Positions 17,631 through 26,125 are shown, numbered from the stretch's first letter. The stretch is DNA of 64,000 nucleotides from Halomonas campaniensis (GCF_002211105.1 NZ_JPUA01000034.1:323250-387249), one strand, 5' to 3'. Translations and numbers: made by a program. The notes: generated from the sequence alone by a model not told the origin.

Positions 17631-18334
17631 TACTGAGCATCCTCTGCAATTCGGTACCCGATGCGATGCACGGTATGAATTAACGGGCTATCAAACGGCC
17701 TATCGATAGCCTGGCGCAGCTTGTATAAGTGGGAACGAAGCGCATCGCCATCGGGACGCTCGTCAGCCCACAACAACGTTTCGAGATCATCGCGAGCCAC
17801 AACAGACGGCGCCTCTTCCATCAATCGTTGCAGTAGTCTCATGCCGGTAGGGGTGAGATCGATGCGCTGCCCCGCACGATGCACTTGCAGCGTGGACCTA
17901 TTCATAGTCAGATCACCAACCGTTAACAGGTTGTCGGTTTTTCCGTGGCTACGTTTGTACAGCGCCTGCAGTCGCGCATGTAGTTCTTGCAGTGCGAATG
18001 GCTTGACCAAATAGTCATCGGCTCCCGCCTCGAACCCCTTAAGTTTATCGTCAAGGGTGTCTCTCGCCGTTAGCATGAGCACAGGCGTTTCTACTTTGGC
18101 ATCAGCTCGCAGCTTCTTGCAGAAACTTAGGCCATCCATCCCTGGAAGCATCAGATCCAGAACGATAGCGTCGAACGGATTTGTCAGTGCCAAGTACATC
18201 GCGCTTATACCGTCGAAGGCAAAATCCACAACATAGCTATGCTTTTCAAGATACTCAGCAATGTTCTCGCAAATGTCGCGGTTGTCTTCGACAATCAACA
18301 CTCTAACCGGTGCCGCTCCAAGCACGTTTCCCAT
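17630..18334 (-). CDS. OmpR-family response regulator upstream of the crt operon
   Basis: 234-residue regulator when started at the ATG at 18334, which has a GGGAG about nine bases upstream; an in-frame ATG at 18358 would add eight residues but has no clear ribosome site. The receiver has acidic residues in LIVEDN, phospho-acceptor D60 (VLDLMLPGMDG) and the conserved Lys in YLVKPFALQEL. The C-terminal winged helix includes RSHLYKLRQAIDRPF. It overlaps the kinase gene by one base. A CTTAC-N6-CTTAC box at 18625-18640 points toward it, so it may be under control of the QseB-like system at the left end. Confidence 0.92.
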   Translation of the reverse strand: MGNVLGAAPVRVLIVEDNRDICENIAEYLEKHSYVVDFAFDGISAMYLALTNPFDAIVLDLMLPGMDGLSFCKKLRADAKVETPVLMLTARDTLDDKLKGFEAGADDYLVKPFALQELHARLQALYKRSHGKTDNLLTVGDLTMNRSTLQVHRAGQRIDLTPTGMRLLQRLMEEAPSVVARDDLETLLWADERPDGDALRSHLYKLRQAIDRPFDSPLIHTVHRIGYRIAEDAQ

Positions 18335-18715
18335 CAGCTGATCTCCCTTTTCAGGCATAACCCAGTTGCAGACCCATTAGTGACTCGGCCTCGCTGTCTG
18401 GATGAAACTCTGGGAGGTTAGCAAAGCCGATGTGACTAAAACGTCGCTGAAATGTGAAAGCGACAATCTACTGATACTAGCAAATGCGAATAGGACGGTA
18501 TCGGCTTCTTCTACAGCTTTTCTGACCTTTTAATCGGGCTCCAGCTCTCGCATGGGACGGGGCTGCCCGGTAATGCGTCTTTCAGAAGTCTTAGCGGGGG
18601 ATCGGAACGATCAAGAAGTATTGCGTAAGTTTTCAGTAAGTGAGCGGCTGTGACAGTCAACACGCTTTCCATCCAACGTTGACTGAAGGGCCTCTGATCT
18701 TTGAAGAATTCGCGC
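18335..18715. other. Intergenic divergent region, regulator to yejM
   Basis: About 380 bp without a supported gene. It must hold the promoters of the leftward two-component (and probably crt) transcript and of rightward yejM. The only structured element I can point to is the direct repeat at 18625-18640, annotated separately. Short frames that cross it overlap the start of yejM and show no family features. Confidence 0.6.
18625..18640 (-). promoter_or_regulatory. Candidate QseB/PmrA-type box
   Basis: On the minus strand this reads CTTACTGAAAACTTAC: two CTTAC units with an 11-bp period. The 12-mer CTTACTGAAAAC is identical to 2312-2323 in the divergent promoter beside the QseB-like regulator. 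It lies between the leftward two-component genes and yejM, and points toward the former. Shared sequence is observed; binding by the left-end regulator is inferred. Confidence 0.6.
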
Positions 18716-20557
18716 ATGCTCTATCGACTCCTGCACCGGTGGCGCTGGCTTGGCGCCTGGACACTGGCCAACCTGCTGCTTACCTGGATGATCTCGCTGC
18801 GTTATGTCGGCTATATCCAGCCCGAGGGGGCCGAGCAGTGGGGCTACCTGCTGATGGTTTTCCTCGGCCATCTCTCGCTGCTGGTATGGCTGGGAGCTTT
18901 GCCGATGTTCCTGCTGGCCACGCTGTTGCGCGGCATCGGGCTATGGCTGATGACCACCCTGTGGGCGAGTGGCCTGCAGCTGTTGCTGCTGCTTGATACC
19001 TTCGTCTACGCTCAGTATCGCTTCCACCTGAGCGGCTTTATCCTCGACCTGCTGCTCAACGCCGGGGGAGATGTGTTCAGCTTCTCATGGGTCGCCTGGG
19101 CACTAACCGTCGGTGGCGTGCTGGGTATGTTGGCGGTGCAGGGAGGTCTCGGGCTGCTGTTCAGGCGACGTCCACCTTCACGGCCGGTGGGCGCAATGCT
19201 GGTAGTGAGCTTGTTGGCCCTGCTGGGGGTGCACGGTTGGCATGCCTGGGCGGATGCCCACTACGACCGCGATATCACCGGCATGACGCGTCATGTGCCG
19301 GTCTTCTATCCGGCCACTGCCAAGCGCTTCTTCGCCAAACAGGGGTGGGTCGACCCCCAGGCGGTGCGCGATCGGGTGGATCTCAAGGCGACGGAGGGAA
19401 AGGCGCAGGGCCTGGTCTACCCCTCCGCGCCGCTGAGCTGCTCGCCATCGGTGTCTTCCGACAACCTGCTGCTGGTGCTGGTAGATGCCCTGCGTCACGA
19501 CATGCTCACTCCTGAAGTGATGCCGAATCTTTACCGGTACGCCAGTCAACCCGGTTGGTTCAGGGCGCGTGAGCATATCAGTGGTGGTAACTCCACCAAG
19601 GCAGGCGTCTTCAGCCTCTTCTATGGCCTGCCAGTCACCTACTGGGATGCATTTACTGCCAGCCAGACGCCCCCGGTGCTGATGGAGCAATTCGAGGCTG
19701 CCGATTACCGCTTTCAGGTTCTCTCTTCGGCGACACTGGTGAGCCCTGCCTTTGACCGTAACGTTTTTGCCGGTCTCAAGGATGTCTCGCTGAAGCCAGC
19801 AAAGGGCGAGCCCTGGGAACGCGACCAGCAGATCACCGATGATTGGCTAGCCTGGATGGACAAAGAAGAGGCAAGGTCAGATGAGCGGCCGTTTTTTGGT
19901 TTCCTGTTCTATGACGCCGTGCATGGCTACAGCCATCCGCCAGACTTTCCGCGGTTCACGCCCTATTGGGAACATATCAACCACATGAGCCTGGGGCCTG
20001 GCTTTGATCCCGAACCTTACTGGAACCGCTATCGCACGGCAGCACGCTATGTGGATCAGCAATTGGGACGCGTACTCGATGACCTGGAGCGCCGTGGGCG
20101 GCTTGAGGATACTGCGATAGTGATTACTGCCGACCACGGAGAGTCCTTCAACGAACATGGCAAGAACTACTGGGGACATGGCAGCAACTACACGCCGGAG
20201 CAGGTTCAGGTTCCGCTGGTGATGCATTTGCCGGGACTATCCGGTGGGGCGCTGGAGCGGCGAACGCACCACGCCGATATCGCCCCGACGCTGCTCGAGG
20301 AACTGCTCGACTGTGAATCGGCTCCTCAACACTACACCCTGGGGCAAAGCCTGTTGGACGCCGACCCCCATCGCGACTGGATGCTTTCGGGCAGCTACAT
20401 GGGTTATGGCATCCTGATGCCCGACTACCAGGTGGCCGTGCATCCCACTGGGGCCTTCGAGGTCTATGACTACCGCATGAACGAACTCGACGATATCAAG
20501 CTTGAGGCCCGGGTGTCGAACGAGGTACTCAGGGCGCTGTCGAGGTTCTATCGCTAA
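18716..20557 (+). CDS. yejM: YejM/PbgA-like inner-membrane protein (DUF3413 plus sulfatase fold)
   Basis: 613-residue protein with five N-terminal membrane helices (about residues 10-170, DUF3413) and a periplasmic alkaline phosphatase/sulfatase-fold domain. E. coli YejM (PbgA/LapC) senses LPS in the inner-membrane periplasmic leaflet and restrains LpxC degradation via LapB. Here the periplasmic domain contains VDALRHDML, a Thr in SGGNSTKAG at the LtaS nucleophile position, and ADHGESFNEHG with WGHGSNY, so the metal-site residues that E. coli YejM has lost are kept. The ATG at 18716 is preferred over an in-frame TTG at 18701. It stands alone between the crt regulators and an MFS gene. Confidence 0.88.
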   Translation: MLYRLLHRWRWLGAWTLANLLLTWMISLRYVGYIQPEGAEQWGYLLMVFLGHLSLLVWLGALPMFLLATLLRGIGLWLMTTLWASGLQLLLLLDTFVYAQYRFHLSGFILDLLLNAGGDVFSFSWVAWALTVGGVLGMLAVQGGLGLLFRRRPPSRPVGAMLVVSLLALLGVHGWHAWADAHYDRDITGMTRHVPVFYPATAKRFFAKQGWVDPQAVRDRVDLKATEGKAQGLVYPSAPLSCSPSVSSDNLLLVLVDALRHDMLTPEVMPNLYRYASQPGWFRAREHISGGNSTKAGVFSLFYGLPVTYWDAFTASQTPPVLMEQFEAADYRFQVLSSATLVSPAFDRNVFAGLKDVSLKPAKGEPWERDQQITDDWLAWMDKEEARSDERPFFGFLFYDAVHGYSHPPDFPRFTPYWEHINHMSLGPGFDPEPYWNRYRTAARYVDQQLGRVLDDLERRGRLEDTAIVITADHGESFNEHGKNYWGHGSNYTPEQVQVPLVMHLPGLSGGALERRTHHADIAPTLLEELLDCESAPQHYTLGQSLLDADPHRDWMLSGSYMGYGILMPDYQVAVHPTGAFEVYDYRMNELDDIKLEARVSNEVLRALSRFYR

Positions 20558-20685
20558 GACACCAAGGATGGTGCATTGCAGGCTTTCATGATCTTCTCCC
20601 GCGAGCTTGGTATTGATTCCTTGAAAGAGGGTTGTTGGCCGTATTTGCGCTTAATAGCAAACTAGCGCTTGTAGGAAAGCATCTA

Positions 20686-21822
20686 CTAGAAGCGCTCAAG
20701 AGATGGCGCAATGAATACGATGAACAGCGCCAGAAAGCCAAGTATCCCGAAGGCATAGTGCAGAGTGACAAAGTGGGCGGTAAAGCCAATCAACGGCGGC
20801 CCGAGAAGCATGCCGCCATAGCCCAAGGTCGCCACACTGGCGATAGCAACGCCGGGGGGTGTGTCGGGATCGTTCGCTGCCCGCGAAAAGGCCAAGGGCA
20901 TGATGAGTGCGTAGCCGATACCGAGGAAGAAAAAGCCAAGCAGCGCTGCCATGAAATTGGCGGGAAGCACGGCAAGCAGTACGCCAAGGGCGGCCGAACA
21001 CCCGGCGAAGCGTGCAGCGGTCGCCGGGCCTAACCGGGAAATTACGCCGCCCCCGATCAAACGCATGATGACCATTGCCAGCGAGAATACCGCGTAGCCT
21101 ATGGCTCCCTGGGCTGTGGTCGCCGAGGTGACGGTGACCAGAAACAGAGCACTCCAATCGGCAATGGCGCCTTCGCCCAGAGAGGCGCAAAGGGCGATGA
21201 TGCCGACCCAAAGTAGCACCCCATGGGGTAACGGAAAGCGCTTCGCACCCGCCGCGCGCGGCCTCGTTTCAGACTGCCAGCCGATGCTCCCCAGCAAAAT
21301 CGTGCTTACGTACATTGTGATGCCGATGAGCGAAAAGTGCGTAAGCAGCGACAGATCCAGGCTGACTGCCATATAGCCCGCAGCGGCGCCGACTCCCGCC
21401 CCCAAACTCCACATGGCGTGAAACGATGACATGACCGGCTTTGCGATGAAACGCTCCGCCTCGCCGGCCCAACTGTTCATGGTGACATCCATGGCACCAT
21501 GGCCGGCACCGAAGAGAAAAAGCGCAGCAGCCGTCAACCAGAGATTGAAAGCGCAAGCGATCATCACTAAGGCAAGGGTATAGGCGACCGCAATGGCGAG
21601 TGTCGCGCGCGCGGCGCCGAAAGTATCCGACGCTCTACCAGCCAGCGGAAACGAAATCAGAGCGCCGGAAGCAAGCACGAGCAGCAGTAGGCCGAGCCAG
21701 CCGCCATCCAGGTTGTGGTGCTCCGCCACCGTGGGAATGCGTGAAGCCCAGGTACCGAACAGGCCACCGTTGAGGAAGAACATGGCGGCGACAGCGAGCC
21801 AGACGCGTCGAGGACTAGGCAT
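20686..21822 (-). CDS. MFS transporter, YbjJ-like
   Basis: 378-residue permease with about twelve hydrophobic helices. FFLNGGLFGTWASRIPTV and the FGAGHGAMDVTMNSWAGE segment are typical of the YbjJ/fucose-permease-like branch of the major facilitator superfamily. The frame opens at 21849, but the ATG at 21822 has GGAGG five to six bases upstream and overlaps the deoR stop by 8 bp, so that start is chosen. Co-transcription with a DeoR regulator suggests a sugar or nucleoside-related substrate, which is inference only. Confidence 0.9.
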   Translation of the reverse strand: MPSPRRVWLAVAAMFFLNGGLFGTWASRIPTVAEHHNLDGGWLGLLLLVLASGALISFPLAGRASDTFGAARATLAIAVAYTLALVMIACAFNLWLTAAALFLFGAGHGAMDVTMNSWAGEAERFIAKPVMSSFHAMWSLGAGVGAAAGYMAVSLDLSLLTHFSLIGITMYVSTILLGSIGWQSETRPRAAGAKRFPLPHGVLLWVGIIALCASLGEGAIADWSALFLVTVTSATTAQGAIGYAVFSLAMVIMRLIGGGVISRLGPATAARFAGCSAALGVLLAVLPANFMAALLGFFFLGIGYALIMPLAFSRAANDPDTPPGVAIASVATLGYGGMLLGPPLIGFTAHFVTLHYAFGILGFLALFIVFIAPSLERF

Positions 21823-22567
21823 GCACAACCTCCATGGCTGAGCTACCAAACTCCTTCACTTCTACCGCCTCTGCATCAGTGATCAGGCAATCAATATCTT
21901 CGATAGCGACTGCTCTATGCCGTGCGCGTCGTCCAATTTTCTCACGAGAGGCCAGCACCAGGGTGCTCTTCGCCGCCCGGGACATGGCGTGTTTGAGGTA
22001 CGCCTCCTGCAGGTCGTCAGCGCTGAGTCCAAATTCGGCATCCAGACCGCAGGCGCCGAGTATGGCGATATCCGCATAGAGGTTGGCAGCGGCAAGTAGC
22101 GCAGTATCACCGACATTGACCCCGCCGCGCACGCCCAACTGCCCTCCCAGCATAAAGACCTCGACGCCATTTTTTTGGCAGGCCACCGCGACCCAAGGGG
22201 AGGGCGTCATTACCAGCAGCCCCGGTTTGGGCTGTAGTCTCTCGGCGAGCGCGAGTACCGTGGCGCCGCCATCAAGCAGTAGGGTATCGGCGTGGTTAAT
22301 GAAGTTCGAAGCCCGGGCGGCAATGGCATCAATGGCCTGTGACGGGGCCTCAACCCGATACTGCAAGGGAGGTGAAGCTGGCGCAGTCGCAACCGCGCCG
22401 CCTCGAACCCGTTGTGCTTTGCCTTGCTGTTCAAGTGCAATGATGTCTCGGCGAATGGTGTCCAGCGACACTTCGAACTCAACCGCAAGGTCTTGCGCGA
22501 TCAGTTGTTCGCCGTTGGCAAGTCTGGCCAATAACTGCTGCTGCCGGGTTTCGGGAACGTTAAGCAT
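21815..22567 (-). CDS. DeoR/GlpR-family transcriptional regulator
   Basis: 250-residue repressor. The N-terminal winged helix has RLANGEQLIAQDLAVEF and the signature VSLDTIRRDIIALEQQG. The C-terminal sensor domain (LLLDGGATVLALAERL, ILGACGLDAEFGLSADD) resembles sugar-phosphate-binding DeoRC domains. The frame opens at 22633, but the ATG at 22567 has AGGAGG four bases upstream and gives a family-normal N-terminus. It precedes and overlaps the MFS gene. The AT-rich palindromes directly upstream suggest autoregulation. Confidence 0.92.
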   Translation of the reverse strand: MLNVPETRQQQLLARLANGEQLIAQDLAVEFEVSLDTIRRDIIALEQQGKAQRVRGGAVATAPASPPLQYRVEAPSQAIDAIAARASNFINHADTLLLDGGATVLALAERLQPKPGLLVMTPSPWVAVACQKNGVEVFMLGGQLGVRGGVNVGDTALLAAANLYADIAILGACGLDAEFGLSADDLQEAYLKHAMSRAAKSTLVLASREKIGRRARHRAVAIEDIDCLITDAEAVEVKEFGSSAMEVVHA

Positions 22568-22577
22568 GATGCCTCCT

Positions 22578-22632
22578 GTGCAATTTTTTGCATTAAAATG
22601 CAATATTGTGCGTTTTTTAGCATTTTTATGCA
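22578..22632. promoter_or_regulatory. AT-rich operator cluster upstream of deoR
   Basis: TTGCATT-AA-AATGCAA (22588-22603) is a perfect 7-bp inverted repeat. GCATTTTTATGC (22620-22631) is a second palindrome, and further tgcaat/attgtgc half sites lie between. The cluster spans the region where the deoR promoter should be, so a multi-site DeoR operator is likely. Confidence 0.6.
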
Positions 22633-22844
22633 TGGAGTGCTAGATAATCAAGTAGCGTGTCGATGAACGGGATCCTGTCGTCGTCGGAGAGCTGATTCGG
22701 CATGCCGGCAGTAATGCGCGACCAATCGGCGCCCAGCTCTTCGGCGAGAATCTGGGCCTGGCCCGTGTGTGTGCCCTGGCCCATTTCGCTCGTGGGTAGC
22801 AGGAAGGTCACTTGGACGCTAGTGTCGATGCGGATGTAAGCGTG
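22626..22844 (-). pseudogene. Fragment of molybdopterin isoquinoline/aldehyde oxidoreductase large subunit (IorB-like)
   Basis: The minus strand encodes AYIRIDTSVQVTFLLPTSEMGQGTHTGQ... in two adjoining parts of one open frame, followed by AEELGADWSRI and a divergent tail that ends near 22626. EMGQGTHTG and AEELGADW are characteristic of an N-terminal region of xanthine dehydrogenase/IorB-type molybdoenzymes, whose full length is about 700 residues. Only about 70 residues remain, with no Fe-S small-subunit gene and no rest of the large subunit. This is a decayed remnant. Its tail overlaps the deoR promoter cluster. Confidence 0.72.
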
Positions 22845-23115
22845 CGAAAGGCGGGGATCCTCTCTCTTTCTGGTTTAATGGCATTTGCCTACTTTATCGC
22901 GCACAGCTCGAACAGTTTTTTTCCTGTTCTCAACCACGGTGAAGCGGCCATGCTTTATTGCTTCATTTTTCTCTATATTAGTGCCGCAGGCCCAGGCGCT
23001 TGGAGCTTTGATGCTTCGCGAGCGCAAACTCGGGTGGGGTGAGACCGCTGTTTGAAACCATTCCCTCATGCCATCCCTTCATAATAAGTTCCAACTGAAA
23101 TGCGGGAGGAAACCT

Positions 23116-23549
23116 ATGAACTCGCTCAAACAGGCTGTCCGGGCTTATACCAGCCGCTACGCCGACAACCGTGGTATGGCGATAACCCCGGTGCCGGGTT
23201 TACGAATGATGTGCCTCAAGGCGCCATCCGGCGACCTGCATTCGGTGTACAGGCCGCTGATATGCCTGGTTCTGCAGGGGGCGAAGCGCTTGATAGTGGG
23301 GAATGAGGAACGGGTTTTTTCTAGCGGGCAGTCCGTCCTCGTTAGTGCTGACATGCCGGTCACCGGACGGGTCGTGCAAGCAAGCCAGAGCGAGCCCTAT
23401 CTGGCGATCGCTGTCGAACTGGAGGTGGCGCTGTTACGGGAGCTCACCGCCCATATCGATACCCCCGCCCGCAGCGCACTTCAGAGATGCCTACGCTATT
23501 CGCCGTCGACACCGAAGCCGCACTGCTCGATTGCGCATCACGGCTGCTG
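23116..23549 (+). pseudogene. AraC-family regulator, N-terminal half only, frameshifted and fused
   Basis: From an ATG at 23116 (GGGAGGA seven bases upstream) the frame encodes an AraC-type N-terminal ligand-binding domain: MNSLKQAVRAYTSRY, GLRMMCLKAPSGDLHSVYRP, LVLQGAKRLIVG and QSVLVSADMPVTG. Near 23475-23487 the family-like sequence changes frame and continues as FAVDTEAALLDCASRLL. It then merges at RLL (23541-23549) into a LysR protein. The AraC DNA-binding domain is absent. The original frame stops at 23577 after unrelated residues. It is probably non-functional. Confidence 0.75.
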
Positions 23550-24290
23550 CACCGAACCACACGTAGCGTCTCACTGACCGAGAGTGGCGAGCAGTTGCTC
23601 TTGCGGCTGAGCCCGCTATTGAGTGACTTGGAAGCGATCCTGGAGGATGCTTCCAGCGCCGAAGGAAAGATCATGGGACGGTTGCGTATCAATGGCAGCG
23701 AAGGGGCCGTGCGGCTGTTGCTGCAAACCGTAGTACCGCGTTTTCTCGCCCTTCATGATGGCGTTGAGCTTGATCTCGTGGCAGAGGGGCGACTTGTCGA
23801 TATTGTCGGGCAGGGGTTTGATGCGGGCGTAAGACTCAGAGAGGCGGTTCCTCAGGATATGATCGCCATCCCCGTGGGGCATGAACTGCGTTTTCTTGCC
23901 GTTGCCTCCCCTGACTACCTGCACGGCCGAACGGCACCAAAGACGCCGGATGATCTAGCCTCTCACCAATGCATACGGCAAAGACTGCCGAGCGGCAAAC
24001 TCTACCGCTGGGAGTTTCAGCAGCACGGCCAGGACATGGCGGTTGATGTGCCCGGTGCGCTGACCTTGGACAGTAGCCAACTGATGGTGGAAGCGGCCGC
24101 CGATGGTTTAGGCATCGCCTACGTGCCAGAGTCATATGCACACGCCTATTTGGACGATGGGAGGCTGGTCACCGTGCTAGAAGAGTGGTGTCCCCGCATC
24201 CCTGGGCTGTTTCTATACTACCCCAACAATCGGCATGTGCCGCCCAGCCTGCGGGCTTTTATCGACCTGCTGCGAGAGTTGCGAGCTTAG
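23541..24290 (+). pseudogene. LysR-family regulator lacking its DNA-binding helix-turn-helix
   Basis: The remnant begins within the end of the LysR winged helix (RLLHRTTRSVSLTESGEQLL) and then carries the complete effector-binding domain (GRLRINGSEGAVRLLL through PPSLRAFIDLLRELRA). The first 50 or so residues, including the helix-turn-helix, are missing and replaced by about 18 residues of AraC origin in the same frame (open from 23487). A protein could still be made from 23487 but could not bind DNA in the normal way. The layout is a deletion fusion between two regulator genes. Confidence 0.78.
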
Positions 24291-24424
24291 TCTCTATTAG
24301 CGCAATCCACCTTGAATAAGCGCAGCGAACGTCTGGGCCGCTTCAGCTTCGCTGCAATTACCACGCACCATTGCCGCTGTATGGACAATAACCCCGCTAT
24401 CAGGTGACTTACCTCTTGTGCTGA

Positions 24425-25573
24425 CTAGATGGCTTTTGGGGCAGGCTTGGGTATGGCGCTGCCGGCCCTTGCCAGACCCGCGGTCAAGGCAAGGCATGCG
24501 AAGCCCAGCACGGCATAGTCGGGGGGCAGCCGATCCATCAAAAAGCCAAAGAGTGGGGCGCCAGCCGTCTGGCCGATTGCGATGGTCAGGAAGCCGATCA
24601 TTAGACCTGTGGCGGGCCGGTCGGGCAATGCCGTGACGCCCCATACCAGATAGACACCTGTCACCATGATGTAAGCCGCGCCGAACAGCATGCCGCCGAC
24701 AATTGCCAGTAGGGGAGTGGTGGCGCTGGTACCAACCAAAATAATGCCTGCTGCCAATACGCCCAGAAAGAGCCAATGCACCCGGTCGATCCCGAAGCGC
24801 GTCACTAACGTGCCTGCGCCGGCGCCCATAATACCGGCGGTGCCGATAGCGATCCAAAGCAGCCCGGCGCCGGTATTGCCCCAGCCAAGCTGCAGCGCGA
24901 CGAGTTTGCCGCCAAAAGACCAAATAGCGGTGCTGGACGCGCCCATCAAAAAAGCAGCGGCGATCAAGCGCATAATAACGCTGTTAAAGGGGGGCAAGCC
25001 GCCCGAGACCTGGGTCGCCTTGGTGCCGCTGGGTACGCTGAGCGCGGCAACTACCGCCATCACAAAAGCGGCCACTGCAAAACACGCGAACGCTAATCGC
25101 CATTGACCTCCCATCAGTAACGCGACCGGCCCTGAAAGCACCACACCGGCACTCGTTCCGGCATTAATGATCGTGTTGGTGGCACTTTGCCGATCACGTC
25201 GCACGGCAGTGGCCACCGCTGCCGCCATGGGCGGAGAGGCCAGCCCGGTGCTTGAGCCAGCCAGCATGACCGCGCTGGCGAGCAATAGTGGGGAGGGCGC
25301 CGTGGCGATGCCTGCCATGCCGACTGCCGCGACCAGTGCCGCCCCAATGGCGACGGCGCGGGCGCCGATCCGTTCGGTTAGGTACGCTGACAAAATGATG
25401 GCGAGACAGTAGCCCAGAAAAGACCCGCCCGATATGAAGCCACTCAAGGTGGGCGTGAGAGCAAGGTCAGTGTCGATCTGGGGCAGAAAGAGCCCGAAGG
25501 CGAAACGTGCAAAACCATAGCACACTGCGATTAGGCCGAACCCCGCCGCACCAAGGTACACGCTGGGGCTCAT
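24425..25573 (-). CDS. MFS transporter, YbfB/YjiJ-like
   Basis: 382-residue permease with about twelve membrane helices. The opening GFGLIAVCYGFARFAFGLFLPQI and GYLTERIGAR-like loop 2-3 (SAYLTERIGARAV) match the YbfB/YjiJ branch of the major facilitator superfamily. Its ATG overlaps the tetR stop by four bases, so repressor and transporter share a transcript, an arrangement common for drug or solvent exporters. The substrate is unknown. It ends 134 bp from the LysR remnant; this gap holds no supported gene. Confidence 0.88.
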   Translation of the reverse strand: MSPSVYLGAAGFGLIAVCYGFARFAFGLFLPQIDTDLALTPTLSGFISGGSFLGYCLAIILSAYLTERIGARAVAIGAALVAAVGMAGIATAPSPLLLASAVMLAGSSTGLASPPMAAAVATAVRRDRQSATNTIINAGTSAGVVLSGPVALLMGGQWRLAFACFAVAAFVMAVVAALSVPSGTKATQVSGGLPPFNSVIMRLIAAAFLMGASSTAIWSFGGKLVALQLGWGNTGAGLLWIAIGTAGIMGAGAGTLVTRFGIDRVHWLFLGVLAAGIILVGTSATTPLLAIVGGMLFGAAYIMVTGVYLVWGVTALPDRPATGLMIGFLTIAIGQTAGAPLFGFLMDRLPPDYAVLGFACLALTAGLARAGSAIPKPAPKAI

Positions 25574-26097
25574 GATCGTGCCTGCTGGAGCAGTGCTGAT
25601 GCGGCTTTGTGTGCCGAGACTACCGCCTCCGGGCCACGGTAAATAGCGGCCGCGGTGGCGCCTTCGTACAGGATAAGGATTTGCTCGGCGAGTTCCGGCA
25701 TCGCCTGGCCATCGGTTTCTATCGCGACAATGTCCTGGATCTTGTCATAAAGCCTTGCCTTGTGAGCCAGTACGGCCTCAGTGATTGCCGGTATGTCTCC
25801 GCCGGTTTCGCCGTAGGCACGCAGAAAAAGGCATCCTCTTGCGCTCTCGCTCCTTATCCACTCTTCCAGCGCGTCGAAGAGTGCATCAACGCTGCCCACT
25901 TCAATGTGTGGCTGGAACCGTCGATGGCGCTCTTTAAGCACCTCCGTTATTAGCGCCGTTTTACTACCCGCATGCTTGTAGAGCGTTCGGCTCGACATGC
26001 CAGCCGCCTTGATTAGCTTGTCCATCCCGGTAGCGGTAAAACCGTGCCGGTCGAAAAGCTGCTCTGCTGCTGAAATAAGCTTTGTTTTGGTATCCAT
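25570..26097 (-). CDS. TetR-family transcriptional repressor
   Basis: 175-residue repressor. The N-terminal helix-turn-helix (residues 5-50) includes LISAAEQLFDRHGFTATGMD and the recognition region SSRTLYKHAGSKTALI. The C-terminal ligand domain has FLRAYGETGGDIPAITEAV, as in many small TetR proteins controlling MFS genes. It overlaps the MFS start (ATGA). A 20-bp near-perfect palindrome 9 bp upstream of its ATG is the likely operator. Confidence 0.93.
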   Translation of the reverse strand: MDTKTKLISAAEQLFDRHGFTATGMDKLIKAAGMSSRTLYKHAGSKTALITEVLKERHRRFQPHIEVGSVDALFDALEEWIRSESARGCLFLRAYGETGGDIPAITEAVLAHKARLYDKIQDIVAIETDGQAMPELAEQILILYEGATAAAIYRGPEAVVSAHKAASALLQQARS

Positions 26098-26105
26098 GCG
26101 AGTAG

Positions 26106-26125
26106 TGTAAAACGATCATTTTACA
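26106..26125. promoter_or_regulatory. TetR operator candidate
   Basis: TGTAAAACGATCATTTTACA is a 20-bp palindrome with nine of ten base pairs matching. It ends 9 bp before the tetR ATG, where repressor binding would block transcription of the tetR-MFS pair. Confidence 0.72.

Noticed and set aside
22812..23042. 76-codon frame on the plus strand opposite and beyond the IorB fragment
   Set aside because: No family features, no ribosome site, and partly antisense to the IorB remnant.
24297..24423. Possible C-terminal remnant (ending AEAAQTFAALIQGGLR) on the minus strand
   Set aside because: It looks slightly like the end of a TetR-type protein but is too short and joins a frame that is otherwise antisense-like or out of frame with the MFS gene. 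Not supportable.
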